Shown here piece after piece: positions 39,376-49,230 of a DNA stretch of 64,000 bases. The notes under the pieces were generated by a model. The model was not told where the DNA came from, did not search any database, and saw nothing but the letters and a program-made list of their open reading frames with translations. Source of the stretch: Buttiauxella brennerae ATCC 51605 (GTDB taxonomy: Bacteria; Pseudomonadota; Gammaproteobacteria; Enterobacterales; Enterobacteriaceae); contig NZ_LXER01000040.1 of assembly GCF_001654925.1 (NCBI RefSeq), positions 229,469-293,468 of the forward strand. Reading direction: 5' to 3'. The translations under genes were made by a program, and so were the position numbers. Position 1 is the stretch's first letter. Each line of letters begins with the position of its first letter.

Positions 39376-39853
39376 CCCGTCTTATAAACAACCGCACATC
39401 ATGCGGTCGTACGTCCGGCACTGCTGCCAGAGCGTTTGATCTATTAAGGGGTTCATATCCGGGGGTATTACCCAGTACGACCCGTACCTTGCCATATTTA
39501 AAAAATTGCCTGTGACAATTCCGGTTTCCGTACCGTGATGCGCTGTTATTGATGTCAGCGTCTGAAGTAAATCCATTACGACTGTATTGCGACGGCAGAA
39601 AGATAACTTGTCATACAGCTTCAAAAGTTGAGTGATATCACAAAAGTGTCGATCAGCTCACTCCAAGGGGGTAGGGGCTTGCAGGCCAGAACTGGCGCGG
39701 GATACGGCTTTGTTTTAAACACAATATTAACAATAAAAGTGTGGTTTTTGTGGTGTGCATCACAAAAATCCACTCGGACTCCAGAAATTGGTGTGATAAC
39801 TTTATTTGCATTATGCGCAAGCATCGAACTGCTATGAACAGAGGAACCCTACA
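39376..39853. promoter_or_regulatory. exuT/uxaC divergent control region
   Basis: A gap of 478 bases without a gene. It has a CRP-like site TGTGGTGTGCATCACA at 39749-39764 (one mismatch to TGTGA-N6-TCACA), about 90 bases before uxaC. An inverted repeat AATTG-N7-CAATT at 39504-39520 is a possible GntR/ExuR operator for exuT. The rest is AT-rich near uxaC. The ExuR site is a guess from symmetry and place. Confidence 0.55.
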
Positions 39854-41263
39854 ATGGCCCAGTTTATGACTGAAGATTTTCTGCTTGATACCGAATTTGC
39901 CCGCCGTTTGTATCATGAGTTTGCAGCCGACCAGCCTATTTTCGACTATCACTGCCACTTACAACCACAACAAGTTGCTGAAGATTACCGCTTCAAAAAC
40001 CTGTATGACATCTGGTTAAAAGGTGATCACTACAAGTGGCGTGGAATGCGTGCTAACGGTGTGGAAGAGCGTTTGTGTACTGGTGATGCGTCTGACCGCG
40101 AGAAGTTCGATGCCTGGGCTGCAACTGTTCCGCACACTATCGGTAACCCGCTGTACCACTGGACTCACCTCGAACTGCGTCGTCCATTCGGTATCACTGG
40201 CAAACTGTTGTCTCCAACAACTGCTGATGAAATCTGGAACGAATGTAATGAACTGCTGGCTCAGGACAACTTCTCTGCTCGCGGTATCATGAAGCAGATG
40301 AACGTGAAAATGGTCGGTACGACTGATGACCCAATCGACGATCTGCGTTTCCACCGCCAAATTGCTCTGGACGCGTTTGAAACCAAAGTGCTGCCAAGCT
40401 GGCGCCCGGACAAAGCGTTCAACATTGAGCAAGGCACTTTCGTTGAATACATGGGCAAACTGGCTGAAGTGTCTGATACCGACATTCGCCGTTTCAGCGA
40501 CCTGCAAACTGCACTGAGCAAGCGTCTGGACCACTTCGCAGCACACGGCTGTAAAGTATCCGACCACGCATTAGACGTTGTTCTGTTTGCAGAAGCAGAC
40601 GAAGCGACTCTGGATGGCATCCTGGCGCGTCGTCTTTCCGGTGCGGCTCCAACTGAACACGAAACTGCACAGTTCAAAACTGCGGTTCTGGTTTGGCTGG
40701 CGGCTGAATACACCCGTCGCGGCTGGGTTCAGCAGTACCACATCGGTGCACTGCGTAACAACAACCTGCGTCAGTTCAAACTGCTGGGGCCGGATGTGGG
40801 CTTTGACTCCATCAATGACCGCCCGGTCGCGGAAGAGCTGTCTCGCCTGCTGAGCAAGCAAAACGAAAACAACGAACTGCCAAAAACTATCCTGTATTGC
40901 CTGAACCCACGCGATAACGAAGTGTTGGGCACCATGATTGGCAACTTCCAGGGCGAAGGTATGCCTGGAAAAATGCAGTTTGGTTCCGGTTGGTGGTTCA
41001 ACGACCAGAAAGATGGCATGGAGCGTCAAATGACGCAGCTGGCGCAATTGGGTCTGTTAAGCCGCTTTGTGGGCATGCTGACTGACAGCCGTAGCTTCCT
41101 GTCATACACCCGCCACGAATACTTCCGTCGCATCCTGTGCCAGATGATTGGCCGTTGGGTGGAAGCGGGCGAAGCGCCAGCAGACATCAAACTGCTGGGC
41201 AGCATGGTAGAAAACATCTGCTTTAACAACGCCCGAGACTACTTTGGCATTGAACTGAACTAA
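39854..41263 (+). CDS. uxaC: Glucuronate isomerase UxaC
   Basis: A 469-residue amidohydrolase-fold isomerase. [20 protein letters not shown] gives the metal-binding HxH, and [14 protein letters not shown] [15 protein letters not shown] and [20 protein letters not shown] are catalytic segments. It converts D-galacturonate to tagaturonate and D-glucuronate to fructuronate. The ATG at 39854 with AGAGGAA upstream matches E. coli; an earlier ATG at 39806 has no site. uxaA follows by 18 bases. Confidence 0.97.
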   Translation: MAQFMTEDFLLDTEFARRLYHEFAADQPIFDYHCHLQPQQVAEDYRFKNLYDIWLKGDHYKWRGMRANGVEERLCTGDASDREKFDAWAATVPHTIGNPLYHWTHLELRRPFGITGKLLSPTTADEIWNECNELLAQDNFSARGIMKQMNVKMVGTTDDPIDDLRFHRQIALDAFETKVLPSWRPDKAFNIEQGTFVEYMGKLAEVSDTDIRRFSDLQTALSKRLDHFAAHGCKVSDHALDVVLFAEADEATLDGILARRLSGAAPTEHETAQFKTAVLVWLAAEYTRRGWVQQYHIGALRNNNLRQFKLLGPDVGFDSINDRPVAEELSRLLSKQNENNELPKTILYCLNPRDNEVLGTMIGNFQGEGMPGKMQFGSGWWFNDQKDGMERQMTQLAQLGLLSRFVGMLTDSRSFLSYTRHEYFRRILCQMIGRWVEAGEAPADIKLLGSMVENICFNNARDYFGIELN

Positions 41264-41281
41264 TCAGGCTCTGAGGTTGAT

Positions 41282-42769
41282 ATGCAATACATTAAGATCC
41301 ATACGCAAGATAACGTCGCTGTTGCGTTAGTGGACCTGGCTGAAGGTGAAGTGGTAACCGTTGAAGGTGTAGAGGTGACTCTGCGCCAGCCGGTGCTTCG
41401 TGGCCATAAATTTGCGCTGGTTACCATTGCGCAAGGTGAGAACGTCGTTAAATACGGTTTGCCGATTGGCCATGCTTTGGCGACGATTGAAGCCGGGGAG
41501 CACATTCACTCACACAATGCGCGTACGAATCTGAACGATCTGGATGAGTATAGCTATCAACCTGATTTCCAGTCTCTGGCAAGCCAGGCTGCAGACCGCG
41601 ATGTGAGCGTTTACCGCCGTGAAAACGGCTCGGTAGGCGTGCGTAATGAGTTGTGGATCCTGCCAACCGTGGGCTGTGTAAACGGCATCGCGCGTCAGAT
41701 CCAAAACCGTTTCCTGAAACAGAATCACGACGCCGAAGATATTGACGGCGTGTTCCTGTTCAGCCATCCGTTCGGTTGTTCACAGCTGGGTGAAGATCAC
41801 GTTAACACCCGCACCATGCTGCAAAACATGGTGCATCACCCAAATGCGGGTGCGGTGCTGGTGATTGGCCTGGGTTGTGAAAACAACCAGGTGAGTGCCT
41901 TCCGTGAAACGCTGGGTGAGTACGATGAATCCCGCGTGAAGTTTATGGTTTGCCAGCAGCAAGACGATGAAGTTGAAGCCGGCCTTGAGCAACTGCAAGA
42001 GCTTTACGAAGTCATGCGTCACGACAAACGTGAACCCGGTAAAATCAGTGAACTGAAGTTCGGCCTTGAGTGTGGCGGTTCCGATGGCCTGTCTGGCATC
42101 ACCGCGAACCCAATGCTGGGCCGTTTCTCTGACTTTATGGTGGCTAACGGCGGCACCACAGTGCTGACCGAAGTACCAGAAATGTTTGGTGCGGAACGCA
42201 TTCTGATGAGCCATTGCCGCGATGAAGCAACGTTTGAAAAAACCGTCACCATGGTGAACGACTTCAAACAGTACTTCATCGAACACAACCAGCCGATCTA
42301 CGAGAACCCATCACCAGGGAACAAAGCTGGCGGTATCACGACGCTCGAAGAAAAATCCCTCGGCTGTACGCAAAAAGCCGGTGAGAGCGAAGTTGTTGAT
42401 GTCCTGCGTTATGGCGAGCGCCTGAAAACGCCTGGCCTGAACCTGTTAAGCGCACCGGGTAACGATGCGGTTGCGACCAGTGCACTGGCTGGCGCAGGTT
42501 GCCATATGGTGCTGTTCAGCACCGGTCGCGGCACACCATACGGCGGTTTTGTACCAACAGTTAAAATCGCAACTAACAGTGAACTGGCAACTAAAAAGCC
42601 ACACTGGATTGATTTTGACGCAGGCAAACTGCTGCACGGCACGGATATGAACACGCTGCTGACCGAATTTATCGACACCATTGTTGATATCGCGAACGGC
42701 AAAAAGACCTGTAACGAACGTAATGATTTCCGCGAATTAGCCATCTTTAAGAGCGGCGTTACGTTGTAA
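41282..42769 (+). CDS. uxaA: Altronate dehydratase UxaA
   Basis: A 495-residue UxaA/GarD-family dehydratase. An N-terminal SAF domain (about 1-95) is followed by the catalytic part with FLFSHPFGCSQLGEDHVNTR, GLECGGSDGLSGITANPMLG and [20 protein letters not shown]. It is iron-dependent and turns D-altronate into 2-keto-3-deoxygluconate. It is paralogous to garD in this window. Co-transcribed with uxaC and ended by a strong terminator. Confidence 0.97.
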   Translation: MQYIKIHTQDNVAVALVDLAEGEVVTVEGVEVTLRQPVLRGHKFALVTIAQGENVVKYGLPIGHALATIEAGEHIHSHNARTNLNDLDEYSYQPDFQSLASQAADRDVSVYRRENGSVGVRNELWILPTVGCVNGIARQIQNRFLKQNHDAEDIDGVFLFSHPFGCSQLGEDHVNTRTMLQNMVHHPNAGAVLVIGLGCENNQVSAFRETLGEYDESRVKFMVCQQQDDEVEAGLEQLQELYEVMRHDKREPGKISELKFGLECGGSDGLSGITANPMLGRFSDFMVANGGTTVLTEVPEMFGAERILMSHCRDEATFEKTVTMVNDFKQYFIEHNQPIYENPSPGNKAGGITTLEEKSLGCTQKAGESEVVDVLRYGERLKTPGLNLLSAPGNDAVATSALAGAGCHMVLFSTGRGTPYGGFVPTVKIATNSELATKKPHWIDFDAGKLLHGTDMNTLLTEFIDTIVDIANGKKTCNERNDFRELAIFKSGVTL

Positions 42770-42792
42770 ATAGCGTCTCAGGTGCTACCATG

Positions 42793-42828
42793 AAACGGCA
42801 TTTTGATATTCGAAATGCCGTTTTTTTT
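42793..42828 (+). terminator. uxaCA terminator
   Basis: Eleven-base perfect stem AAACGGCATTT / AAATGCCGTTT with a nine-base loop and eight T residues. Confidence 0.95.
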
Positions 42829-42857
42829 CGCCTCGTTTTTACTCACAAGGATTTGTC

Positions 42858-43403
42858 ATGACCGCGTATTGGGTTGCCCAGGGCGTCGGGGTTCTCGCCT
42901 TTGTGGTTGGTATTACCACGTTCATTAACCGCGATGAGCGGCGCTTCAAGCTACAACTGGCGGGTTACAGCGCCATCATCGGTATTCACTTCTTCTTGAT
43001 GGGCGCCAGCCCGGCAGGCATGAGTGCTGAACTCAACGCAATCCGTACCGTTATCTCCCTGCGTACGCGGAGCCTATGGGTGATGAGCATTTTTATTGTG
43101 TTAACGCTGGGTTTGGGTCTGGCTAAATTTAACCATGCGATGGAATTACTGCCGATTGCCGGAACCGTAGCCAGTACCTGGGCATTATTCCGCTGCAAAG
43201 GGCTGACCACTCGCTGTGTGATGTGGTGCTCCACGGCTTGTTGGGTAACACATAATTTCTGGCTAGGGTCGATTGGCGGAACGTTAATCGAAGGGAGTTT
43301 TCTGGTGATGAACGGACTGAATATCATTCGTTTCTGGCGGATGCAACGGCGGGGCATTGACCCGTTTAAGGTCGAAAAAGAGGTCCAGCAACAAGAGGGA
43401 TAA
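42858..43403 (+). CDS. ygjV: Inner-membrane protein YgjV
   Basis: A 181-residue YgjV-family (imm-like) membrane protein with about six hydrophobic segments. It begins MTAYWVAQGVGVLAFVVGIT and contains LRTRSLWVMSIFIVLTLGLG. Function is unknown. The place between uxaA and sstT is conserved. Confidence 0.94.
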   Translation: MTAYWVAQGVGVLAFVVGITTFINRDERRFKLQLAGYSAIIGIHFFLMGASPAGMSAELNAIRTVISLRTRSLWVMSIFIVLTLGLGLAKFNHAMELLPIAGTVASTWALFRCKGLTTRCVMWCSTACWVTHNFWLGSIGGTLIEGSFLVMNGLNIIRFWRMQRRGIDPFKVEKEVQQQEG

Positions 43404-43432
43404 CTCCCCGCCACGAAGGGCAGGGAGCTTTG
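43402..43432. terminator. Possible shared terminator of ygjV and sstT
   Basis: An imperfect hairpin CTCCCCGCC ... GGGCAGGGAG between the two convergent genes. No clear T-tract. Confidence 0.4.
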
Positions 43433-43436
43433 AGCA

Positions 43437-44681
43437 TTAACCGCGTAACGGATTATTGTCTGCCAGACGTGCATCTTCTGCCTGGCAAGCCGCTGCGGTA
43501 AACAGCACGTCGGTAGAGGAGTTCAGTGCGGTTTCGCAAGAATCCTGCAACACGCCGATGATAAAGCCGACTGCAACCACCTGCATGGCAATCTCATTCG
43601 GGATGCCAAACATGCCGCATGCCAGTGGAATCAGCAGCAGCGAACCACCTGCCACACCAGAAGCTCCGCAAGCACACAACGACGCCACCACACTCAGCAG
43701 CAGTGCGGTAGGCAAATCAACCGGCACGCCCAGAGTATTCACCGCAGCCAGTGTCAGCACGGTAATGGTGATTGCTGCACCTGCCATGTTGATGGTTGCG
43801 CCCAACGGGATGGAAACCGAGTAAGTATCGCGATCCAGATTCAGCTTCTCACACAGCGCCATGTTCACCGGAATGTTAGCCGCAGAACTACGGGTGAAGA
43901 AAGCAGTTACGCCGCTCTCACGCAGGCAAGCGAACACCAGTGGGTACGGGTTGCGACGGATTTTTACGAACACCAGCAGTGGGTTGATGACAAGCGCCAC
44001 GCCGAACATACAGCCAACCAAAACCAGCAGCAGTTGTGCATAGCTCCATAGCGTTTCGAAGCCCGTTGTTGCAAGCGTTGATGCCACCAGACCGAAAATA
44101 CCGATTGGGGCGAAGCGAATCACGACACGAACGATGAAGGTCACCGCATCAGAAACATCGTTAATCAGGTTTTTAGTGCTTTCATTACCGTGGCGCAGAG
44201 CAAAGCCCAGGCCCACAGCCCACACCAGAATCCCGATGTAGTTTGCATTCAGCAGCGCATGAATTGGGTTAGCAACCATGCTCAACAGCAAGTCGCGCAG
44301 AACTTCCACAATGCCTGACGGTGGCGTGATATCGGTCGCGCCGGTCACCAGATGCAAGGTAGAAGGGAACACGAAACTCACGACCACGGCGGTTAACGCG
44401 GCGGTGAATGTTCCCAGAAGATAAAGCACCAGAATCGGGCGGATGCTGGTTTTCTGGCCGTGCTTATGGTTCGCGATAGATGCCATCACCAGCATCAGAA
44501 CCAGAACCGGTGCGACAGCTTTCAGTGCCCCAACGAATAATGTCCCGAGCAGACCGACGGCGATTGCCGCAGGTTTTGAAATTGCCGCCAGTGCGATGCC
44601 CAGCACCAGTCCTATCAGAATTTGTTTGACCAGACTGCCTTGTGCCAGGCGTTTAAGAATACCTGGAGATTGTGTAGCCAT
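43437..44681 (-). CDS. sstT: Serine/threonine:sodium symporter SstT
   Basis: A 414-residue dicarboxylate/amino-acid:cation symporter (DAACS, GltP-like). Membrane segments are clear, and the substrate region includes [19 protein letters not shown] and [20 protein letters not shown], the SSAAT/NMAG-type motifs. It takes up serine and threonine with sodium. The promoter lies in the 265-base gap towards alx. Confidence 0.97.
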   Translation of the reverse strand: MATQSPGILKRLAQGSLVKQILIGLVLGIALAAISKPAAIAVGLLGTLFVGALKAVAPVLVLMLVMASIANHKHGQKTSIRPILVLYLLGTFTAALTAVVVSFVFPSTLHLVTGATDITPPSGIVEVLRDLLLSMVANPIHALLNANYIGILVWAVGLGFALRHGNESTKNLINDVSDAVTFIVRVVIRFAPIGIFGLVASTLATTGFETLWSYAQLLLVLVGCMFGVALVINPLLVFVKIRRNPYPLVFACLRESGVTAFFTRSSAANIPVNMALCEKLNLDRDTYSVSIPLGATINMAGAAITITVLTLAAVNTLGVPVDLPTALLLSVVASLCACGASGVAGGSLLLIPLACGMFGIPNEIAMQVVAVGFIIGVLQDSCETALNSSTDVLFTAAACQAEDARLADNNPLRG

Positions 44682-44904
44682 AAATAACCTTCCTGTGTTG
44701 TATGTCGTCCCATCCTGTGTCTGTACTCTGAGGTACTTTTCTGACCGGATGTAAAGAAATGTGTTTGCCTGGTCGAGTATAAGGAAATGTCGCAGGGTAG
44801 TAAGTAGTAATCACTGATTATTTCGGTGCAGGCTAGATTTTATAACTAAATATTAACAAATATGTGACATTAGCAACACTTCGTACAGTTGGCGCTATAA
44901 AAAG

Positions 44905-44928
44905 AAAAACCCCGCCATAGACGGGGTT
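44905..44928 (-). terminator. alx terminator
   Basis: Stem CCCCG with flanking AA/TT pairs (44908-44914 with 44922-44928) followed on the minus strand by TTTTTCTTTTT, 19 bases after the alx stop. Confidence 0.85.
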
Positions 44929-44946
44929 CTCTCATTCCGGGAAGGG

Positions 44947-45915
44947 TTACTTCGCCAGGTTTTTCTGATCGTTACGGTAATTCACGATAGCGTTGATAAT
45001 TAACGTTAACGCCAGAATACCGCCAACCACGCCCAGCGAAATCGCGATCGGGATATGGTAGAAATCGACAATCATCATCTTCACGCCGATAAACACCAGG
45101 ATAATCGACAGGCCGTACTTCAACATGGAGAAGCGCTCAGCCACGCCAGCCAGCAAGAAGTACATCGCACGCAAGCCAAGGATTGCAAACAGGTTCGAAG
45201 TCAGCACGATGAACGGGTCAGTCGTTACCGCGAAGATAGCCGGAATACTGTCGACTGCGAAAATCACGTCGCTCAGCTCAACCAGAATCAGCACCAGCAG
45301 CAATGGCGTGGCGAACAAAATACCGTTCTTACGAATAAAGAAGTGCTCGCCTTCGATTTTATCCGTCATGCGCAGGTGGCTACGGATCCAGCGCACCAGC
45401 GGTTTGTCGCCAATGCCGCCTTCATCTTCTTTCGCCAGTGCCATCTTGATACCGGTGAACAGTAAGAACGCGCCAAAGACATACAGCAGCCATTCGAACT
45501 GAGAAATTAGCCAACTACCCGCGAAGATCATAACGGTACGCAGCACGATCGCGCCCAGTACACCGTAAACCAGCACACGGCGTTGCAACGCAGCAGGTAC
45601 AGCAAAGTAGCTGAACAGCATCAGCCAGACGAAGACGTTATCCACCGCCAGCGCTTTTTCAATCAGATAACCGGTGAGGAAGGCGAGAGCTTGTGTATCC
45701 GCCACTTCACGGCCAGATGTTCCGGTGAGATACCACCAGAAGGCTGCGTTAAACAGCAGCGAAAGCGAAACCCAGACCAGGGACCAGACGGCCGCCTGCT
45801 TCATGGACATGGTGTGCGAGCCTTTACGCCCCTGAAGAAGGAGGTCGATAGCCAGCATGATGACGACCACGACGGCAAAACCGCCCCACAGTAATGGAGT
45901 GCCGACACTATTCAT
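44947..45915 (-). CDS. alx: TerC-family manganese exporter/alkaline-induced protein Alx
   Basis: A 322-residue TerC-family membrane protein with about nine helices. [20 protein letters not shown] and [20 protein letters not shown] carry the paired acidic metal-binding motifs of the family. Alx is linked to manganese homeostasis and is induced at alkaline pH through its leader RNA. The 5' leader contains a yybP-ykoY riboswitch. Confidence 0.96.
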   Translation of the reverse strand: MNSVGTPLLWGGFAVVVVIMLAIDLLLQGRKGSHTMSMKQAAVWSLVWVSLSLLFNAAFWWYLTGTSGREVADTQALAFLTGYLIEKALAVDNVFVWLMLFSYFAVPAALQRRVLVYGVLGAIVLRTVMIFAGSWLISQFEWLLYVFGAFLLFTGIKMALAKEDEGGIGDKPLVRWIRSHLRMTDKIEGEHFFIRKNGILFATPLLLVLILVELSDVIFAVDSIPAIFAVTTDPFIVLTSNLFAILGLRAMYFLLAGVAERFSMLKYGLSIILVFIGVKMMIVDFYHIPIAISLGVVGGILALTLIINAIVNYRNDQKNLAK

Positions 45916-45925
45916 AAAATTATTC

Positions 45926-46125
45926 CTATAAAAACAAAAACGGCCAACGTCGGAAGACGCCAGCCGCTAATGCTTGCAACAGGGATCTCGCCTTCCGGCA
46001 AGGTCTCACTTACAACACGGAATGGTTTTTTGTATAAAAAGCCATTCGTATTGCTCGGTAACCGGGTGTTTGCACACCGTAATGACGATTAACCGACAAT
46101 GAAGTTACTCCCCTTTGCGGGTAAC
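45926..46125 (-). ncRNA. yybP-ykoY manganese riboswitch (alx leader, pH-responsive element)
   Basis: On the minus strand the leader begins with GTTACCCGCAAAGGGGAGTA followed by ACTTC, the conserved opening of this riboswitch class (46101-46125). The partner segment TGAGACCTTGCCGGAAGGCG plus AGATCCC lies at 45981-46010. Manganese binding and slow alkaline transcription both favour the translationally open form in E. coli. The ends given are approximate. Confidence 0.85.
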
Positions 46126-46182
46126 AAAATATTACGATTGCTACAATCAGTCAACATCATGCCACCCCGCTTTTACACACCT

Positions 46183-47181
46183 TTACGCCGGTAGCTGCGA
46201 AGAGACATCATCCGCCGGGAATTTCACACCTGTCTGAGCGCGAATCTCGGTGCTCAGCGCCGCAATTGAGCGCGATGTGATTAAACCTGGATGATTGACT
46301 TCGTTACTGGTGACCAAACGCGCAAAGACTTCGGCTTCATAAAGCATAGTATTGATATGCTGTGGAAGCGTGAGATCTTGCGGTTTTCCGCCACGAGGAA
46401 TAAAGGTGATGCGCTGGCATTCAGAGATCTTCTCAATCACCAAAGAGCCGGCTTCGCCCTGAATCTCGCTTGGTATAGTTGAATCGCTGACTTTTGAGTG
46501 CAGCAAGTTCACATCAAAATCGCCGTAATTCATCTGCACTGAACCGTGCGCATCGACACCACTTTCCAGCAGACTTGCTGTCGCGTGAACCGAATACGGT
46601 TCGCCCCACAGTGCAACCGCCGAGGCCAGCGTGTAAAAACCGATATCCATAATCGAGCCGTTCGAAAACGCCGGATTAAAGGTATTAGGGTTTTCGCCAT
46701 CGAGATAACGCTGATAGCGCGAGGAATACTGGCAATAGTTGAGCAGCACTTTGCGGATCTTGCCGACTTTCGGCAATGCCTGTTGCAGCGCGATAAAGTT
46801 TGGCAGGCTGGCAGTTTTAAATGCCTCGAACAGCACCACCTGGTTTTCACGTGCGCAGGCAATCGCTGCTTCCACTTCACGCAAATTAGACGCTAGGGGC
46901 TTTTCGCAAATTACATGCTTTTTATGACTTAAAAACAGCAGCGTTTGTGGCGAATGCAGGGAATTAGGGCTGGCGATGTATACCGCATCAATGGCGTCAC
47001 TCTTCGCCATCGCATCCAGATCGGTAAAGAGATGTTCCACCAGATAGTCATTGGCGAAGGTTTGCGCCTGTTCCAGCGAGCGGGAGTAGACCGCGGTGAG
47101 TTTATATTTGCCACTCTCGTGGGCAGCATCGACGAACTGACGGGTGATCCAGTTAGTTCCAATAACAGCGAGGCGTATCAT
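46183..47181 (-). CDS. ygjR: Gfo/Idh/MocA-family oxidoreductase YgjR
   Basis: A 332-residue NAD(P)-dependent oxidoreductase. The N-terminal Rossmann fold starts MIRLAVIGTNWITRQFVDAA, and VICEKPLASNLREVEAAIAC is the EKP catalytic lysine motif. The substrate is unknown. It is the last core gene before the tRNA-Leu island boundary. Confidence 0.94.
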   Translation of the reverse strand: MIRLAVIGTNWITRQFVDAAHESGKYKLTAVYSRSLEQAQTFANDYLVEHLFTDLDAMAKSDAIDAVYIASPNSLHSPQTLLFLSHKKHVICEKPLASNLREVEAAIACARENQVVLFEAFKTASLPNFIALQQALPKVGKIRKVLLNYCQYSSRYQRYLDGENPNTFNPAFSNGSIMDIGFYTLASAVALWGEPYSVHATASLLESGVDAHGSVQMNYGDFDVNLLHSKVSDSTIPSEIQGEAGSLVIEKISECQRITFIPRGGKPQDLTLPQHINTMLYEAEVFARLVTSNEVNHPGLITSRSIAALSTEIRAQTGVKFPADDVSSQLPA

Positions 47182-47440
47182 AAACGGGTACTATCTCCGA
47201 AGGCTGATTATCCTGAAAGACTATCATGATGCCTGGGGAAAACCAGTGGTGGGAGTTGGAGATTTTGTAGTTATTTAGCTGTTGTGATTGGGTCAATTTA
47301 TCGCTCTGGGTGGCTTCAAACGCACAACAGATTGAAGATTCGTTGTTTTTTTCAGCACTCAGCACGTAGAAGGTTGAATGGGGCTTGCAAGGTGATGAGC
47401 TACAGGTATAATCCACAACGTTTTCCGCATACCTCTTCGT

Positions 47441-47525
47441 GCCGAAGTGGCGAAATCGGTAGACGCAGTTGATTCAAAATCAACCGCCGCAAGGCGTGCC
47501 GGTTCGATTCCGGCCTTCGGCACCA
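47441..47525 (+). tRNA. leuX: tRNA-Leu (anticodon CAA)
   Basis: An 85-base class II tRNA including an encoded CCA. The anticodon stem-loop GTTGA-TTCAAAA-TCAAC gives anticodon CAA, followed by a long variable arm and the T-loop GGTTCGATTCC. The acceptor arm GCCGAAG / CTTCGGC is perfect. It matches E. coli leuX, a frequent island insertion site. Its 3' half is the probable attachment core for the integrase that follows. Confidence 0.97.
47503..47525. other. Probable attL (tRNA-Leu 3' end)
   Basis: P4-type integrases next to a tRNA recombine within its 3' end. No second copy of the 3' end (TTCGATTCCGGCCTTCGGCA) was noticed downstream in the window, so the attR copy should lie beyond 64000. Confidence 0.55.
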
Positions 47526-47711
47526 TATGTATGTAAATAGACCTCAACTGAGGTCTTTTTTTATGTCTAAAATCCAGCATTTACCTACCTTTCTCGCTAT
47601 ATTAACTCTCTCAAGGTCAACCGACTTCAACGTACATCTACCAACACATGTTGGTACAGATGATGGTATTTCCGGTTCGATAATGCTTGTACCAACAGGG
47701 AGGGGATAAGC

Positions 47712-48971
47712 ATGGCTCTAACAGATATCAAAGTCAGAACAGCCAAACCAACGGATAAGCAATATAAGCTGACCGATGGCAACGGTATGCATCTTCTCGT
47801 CCACCCAAATGGTTCAAGATACTGGCGTCTTCAGTACCGCTTTGGCGGAAAGCAAAAAATGCTGGCTTTAGGGGTTTACCCTGACGTATCTCTTGCTGAT
47901 GCCAGAGCTCGTCGCGATGAAGCTCGTAAGCTTTTGGCAAACAGCATCGATCCGGGAGACAAAAAGAAAAATGATAAAGTTGAACAGGAAGATGCGCGTA
48001 CTTTTGAGGAGCTAGCTGTTGAGTGGCATGCCACAAATAAAAAGTGGTCGGAAGAACATAGCCGACGAGTGCTGAAAAGCTTAGAGGACAACCTCTTTCA
48101 GACAATTGGGACAAGAAATATCAAGGATCTGAGTACTCGAGATTTGCTTGTTCCAATAAAAGTAGTAGAAGCAACGGGGCGTTTAGAAGTGGCTTCGCGT
48201 CTTGAGCAACGTACAAATGCTATTATGCGTTACGCTGTGCAAAGTGGTTATATTGACTACAATCCCGCCCAAGAGATGGCTGGAGCGATTGCTACGGCGA
48301 AAAGGCAACATCGGGCAGCTTTGGAACTCAAACGTATCCCTGAGTTACTCCACTGCATTGATCGCTACACCGGTCGACCGCTAACACGTTTGGCTGTGGA
48401 GCTAACGCTATTGGTCTTTATACGTTCCAGTGAACTGCGTTTTGCGCGCTGGTCAGAGATCGATTTTGAAACATCTATGTGGACGATTCCAGCCGAGCGA
48501 GAAGCTATTGAAGGAGTAAAGCACTCGCAGCGTGGCTCAAAAATGCGTATGCCCCATCTGGTACCGCTTTCCCGACAGGCATTAAATATCTTGGAGCAGA
48601 TAAAGACGTTCAGTGGTGATCATGAACTGATTTTTATTGGTGATCATAATCCTCGCAAACCGATGAGTGAAAACACGGTGAACAAATCTTTGCGAGTTAT
48701 GGGATATGACACACAGGTTGAAGTTTGCGGCCATGGTTTCAGGACAATGGCGTGTAGTTCATTGATTGAGTCTGGATTGTGGTCGAGGGATGCAGTTGAG
48801 CGGCAGATGAGCCATATGGAGCGTAACTCTGTGCGTGCGGCTTATATTCATAAAGCCGAGCATCTTGATGAGCGCAGGCTGATGTTGCAGTGGTGGGCTG
48901 ATTTTCTGGATGCTAATCGGGAAAGGGTAGTGAGTCCCTTTGATTTTGCGAAGATTAATTTGGGGAAATAG
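47712..48971 (+). CDS. P4-type tyrosine integrase
   Basis: A 419-residue tyrosine recombinase. An N-terminal DUF4102 arm-binding domain (about 1-90, LTDGNGMHLLVHPNGSRYWR) is followed by the SAM-like core-binding domain and the catalytic domain with IRSSELRFARW (Arg), HGFRTMACS (HxxR) and MSHMERNSVRAAYIHKAEHL (His and nucleophile Tyr). All catalytic residues are present, so it is probably active. It starts 187 bases after the tRNA, the usual island layout. A bidirectional terminator follows. Confidence 0.95.
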   Translation: MALTDIKVRTAKPTDKQYKLTDGNGMHLLVHPNGSRYWRLQYRFGGKQKMLALGVYPDVSLADARARRDEARKLLANSIDPGDKKKNDKVEQEDARTFEELAVEWHATNKKWSEEHSRRVLKSLEDNLFQTIGTRNIKDLSTRDLLVPIKVVEATGRLEVASRLEQRTNAIMRYAVQSGYIDYNPAQEMAGAIATAKRQHRAALELKRIPELLHCIDRYTGRPLTRLAVELTLLVFIRSSELRFARWSEIDFETSMWTIPAEREAIEGVKHSQRGSKMRMPHLVPLSRQALNILEQIKTFSGDHELIFIGDHNPRKPMSENTVNKSLRVMGYDTQVEVCGHGFRTMACSSLIESGLWSRDAVERQMSHMERNSVRAAYIHKAEHLDERRLMLQWWADFLDANRERVVSPFDFAKINLGK

Positions 48972-49030
48972 GCAGGGCGGTAGCCCCGCTAAGTCAAACT
49001 GACTTAGTAAAGCATAGTTATAAAATAAAA

Positions 49031-49066
49031 AGACATCCAGCCGTCAGAATGGCTGGATGTCTTTTT
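49031..49066. terminator. Bidirectional terminator between integrase and qatD
   Basis: Twelve-base perfect stem AGACATCCAGCC / GGCTGGATGTCT with an eight-base loop. A/T-rich tracts flank both sides. The rest of the 48972-49230 gap holds nothing recognisable. Confidence 0.9.
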
Positions 49067-49230
49067 ATTAAATGATGTTGATGGCGATCTACAGTATGTA
49101 ATTTCGATTATATTGATCCTGTACATAAGTTTGCGTTATTACGTCACCTGACGCCAAAGCCGTGTCATACCTACTAGGGTTTACCCAGTTGATTTGTCAA
49201 TTGGGGATGTGCGAAAAGGCAGTAGACAAG

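Noticed and set aside
40016..40567. Minus-strand ORF of 183 codons inside uxaC
   Set aside because: uxaC is certain; the opposite frame is open only because of its codon usage.
47527..47709. 60-codon ORF between tRNA-Leu and the integrase
   Set aside because: It begins just after the tRNA, has no ribosome site, and looks like chance reading of the att-to-integrase leader.
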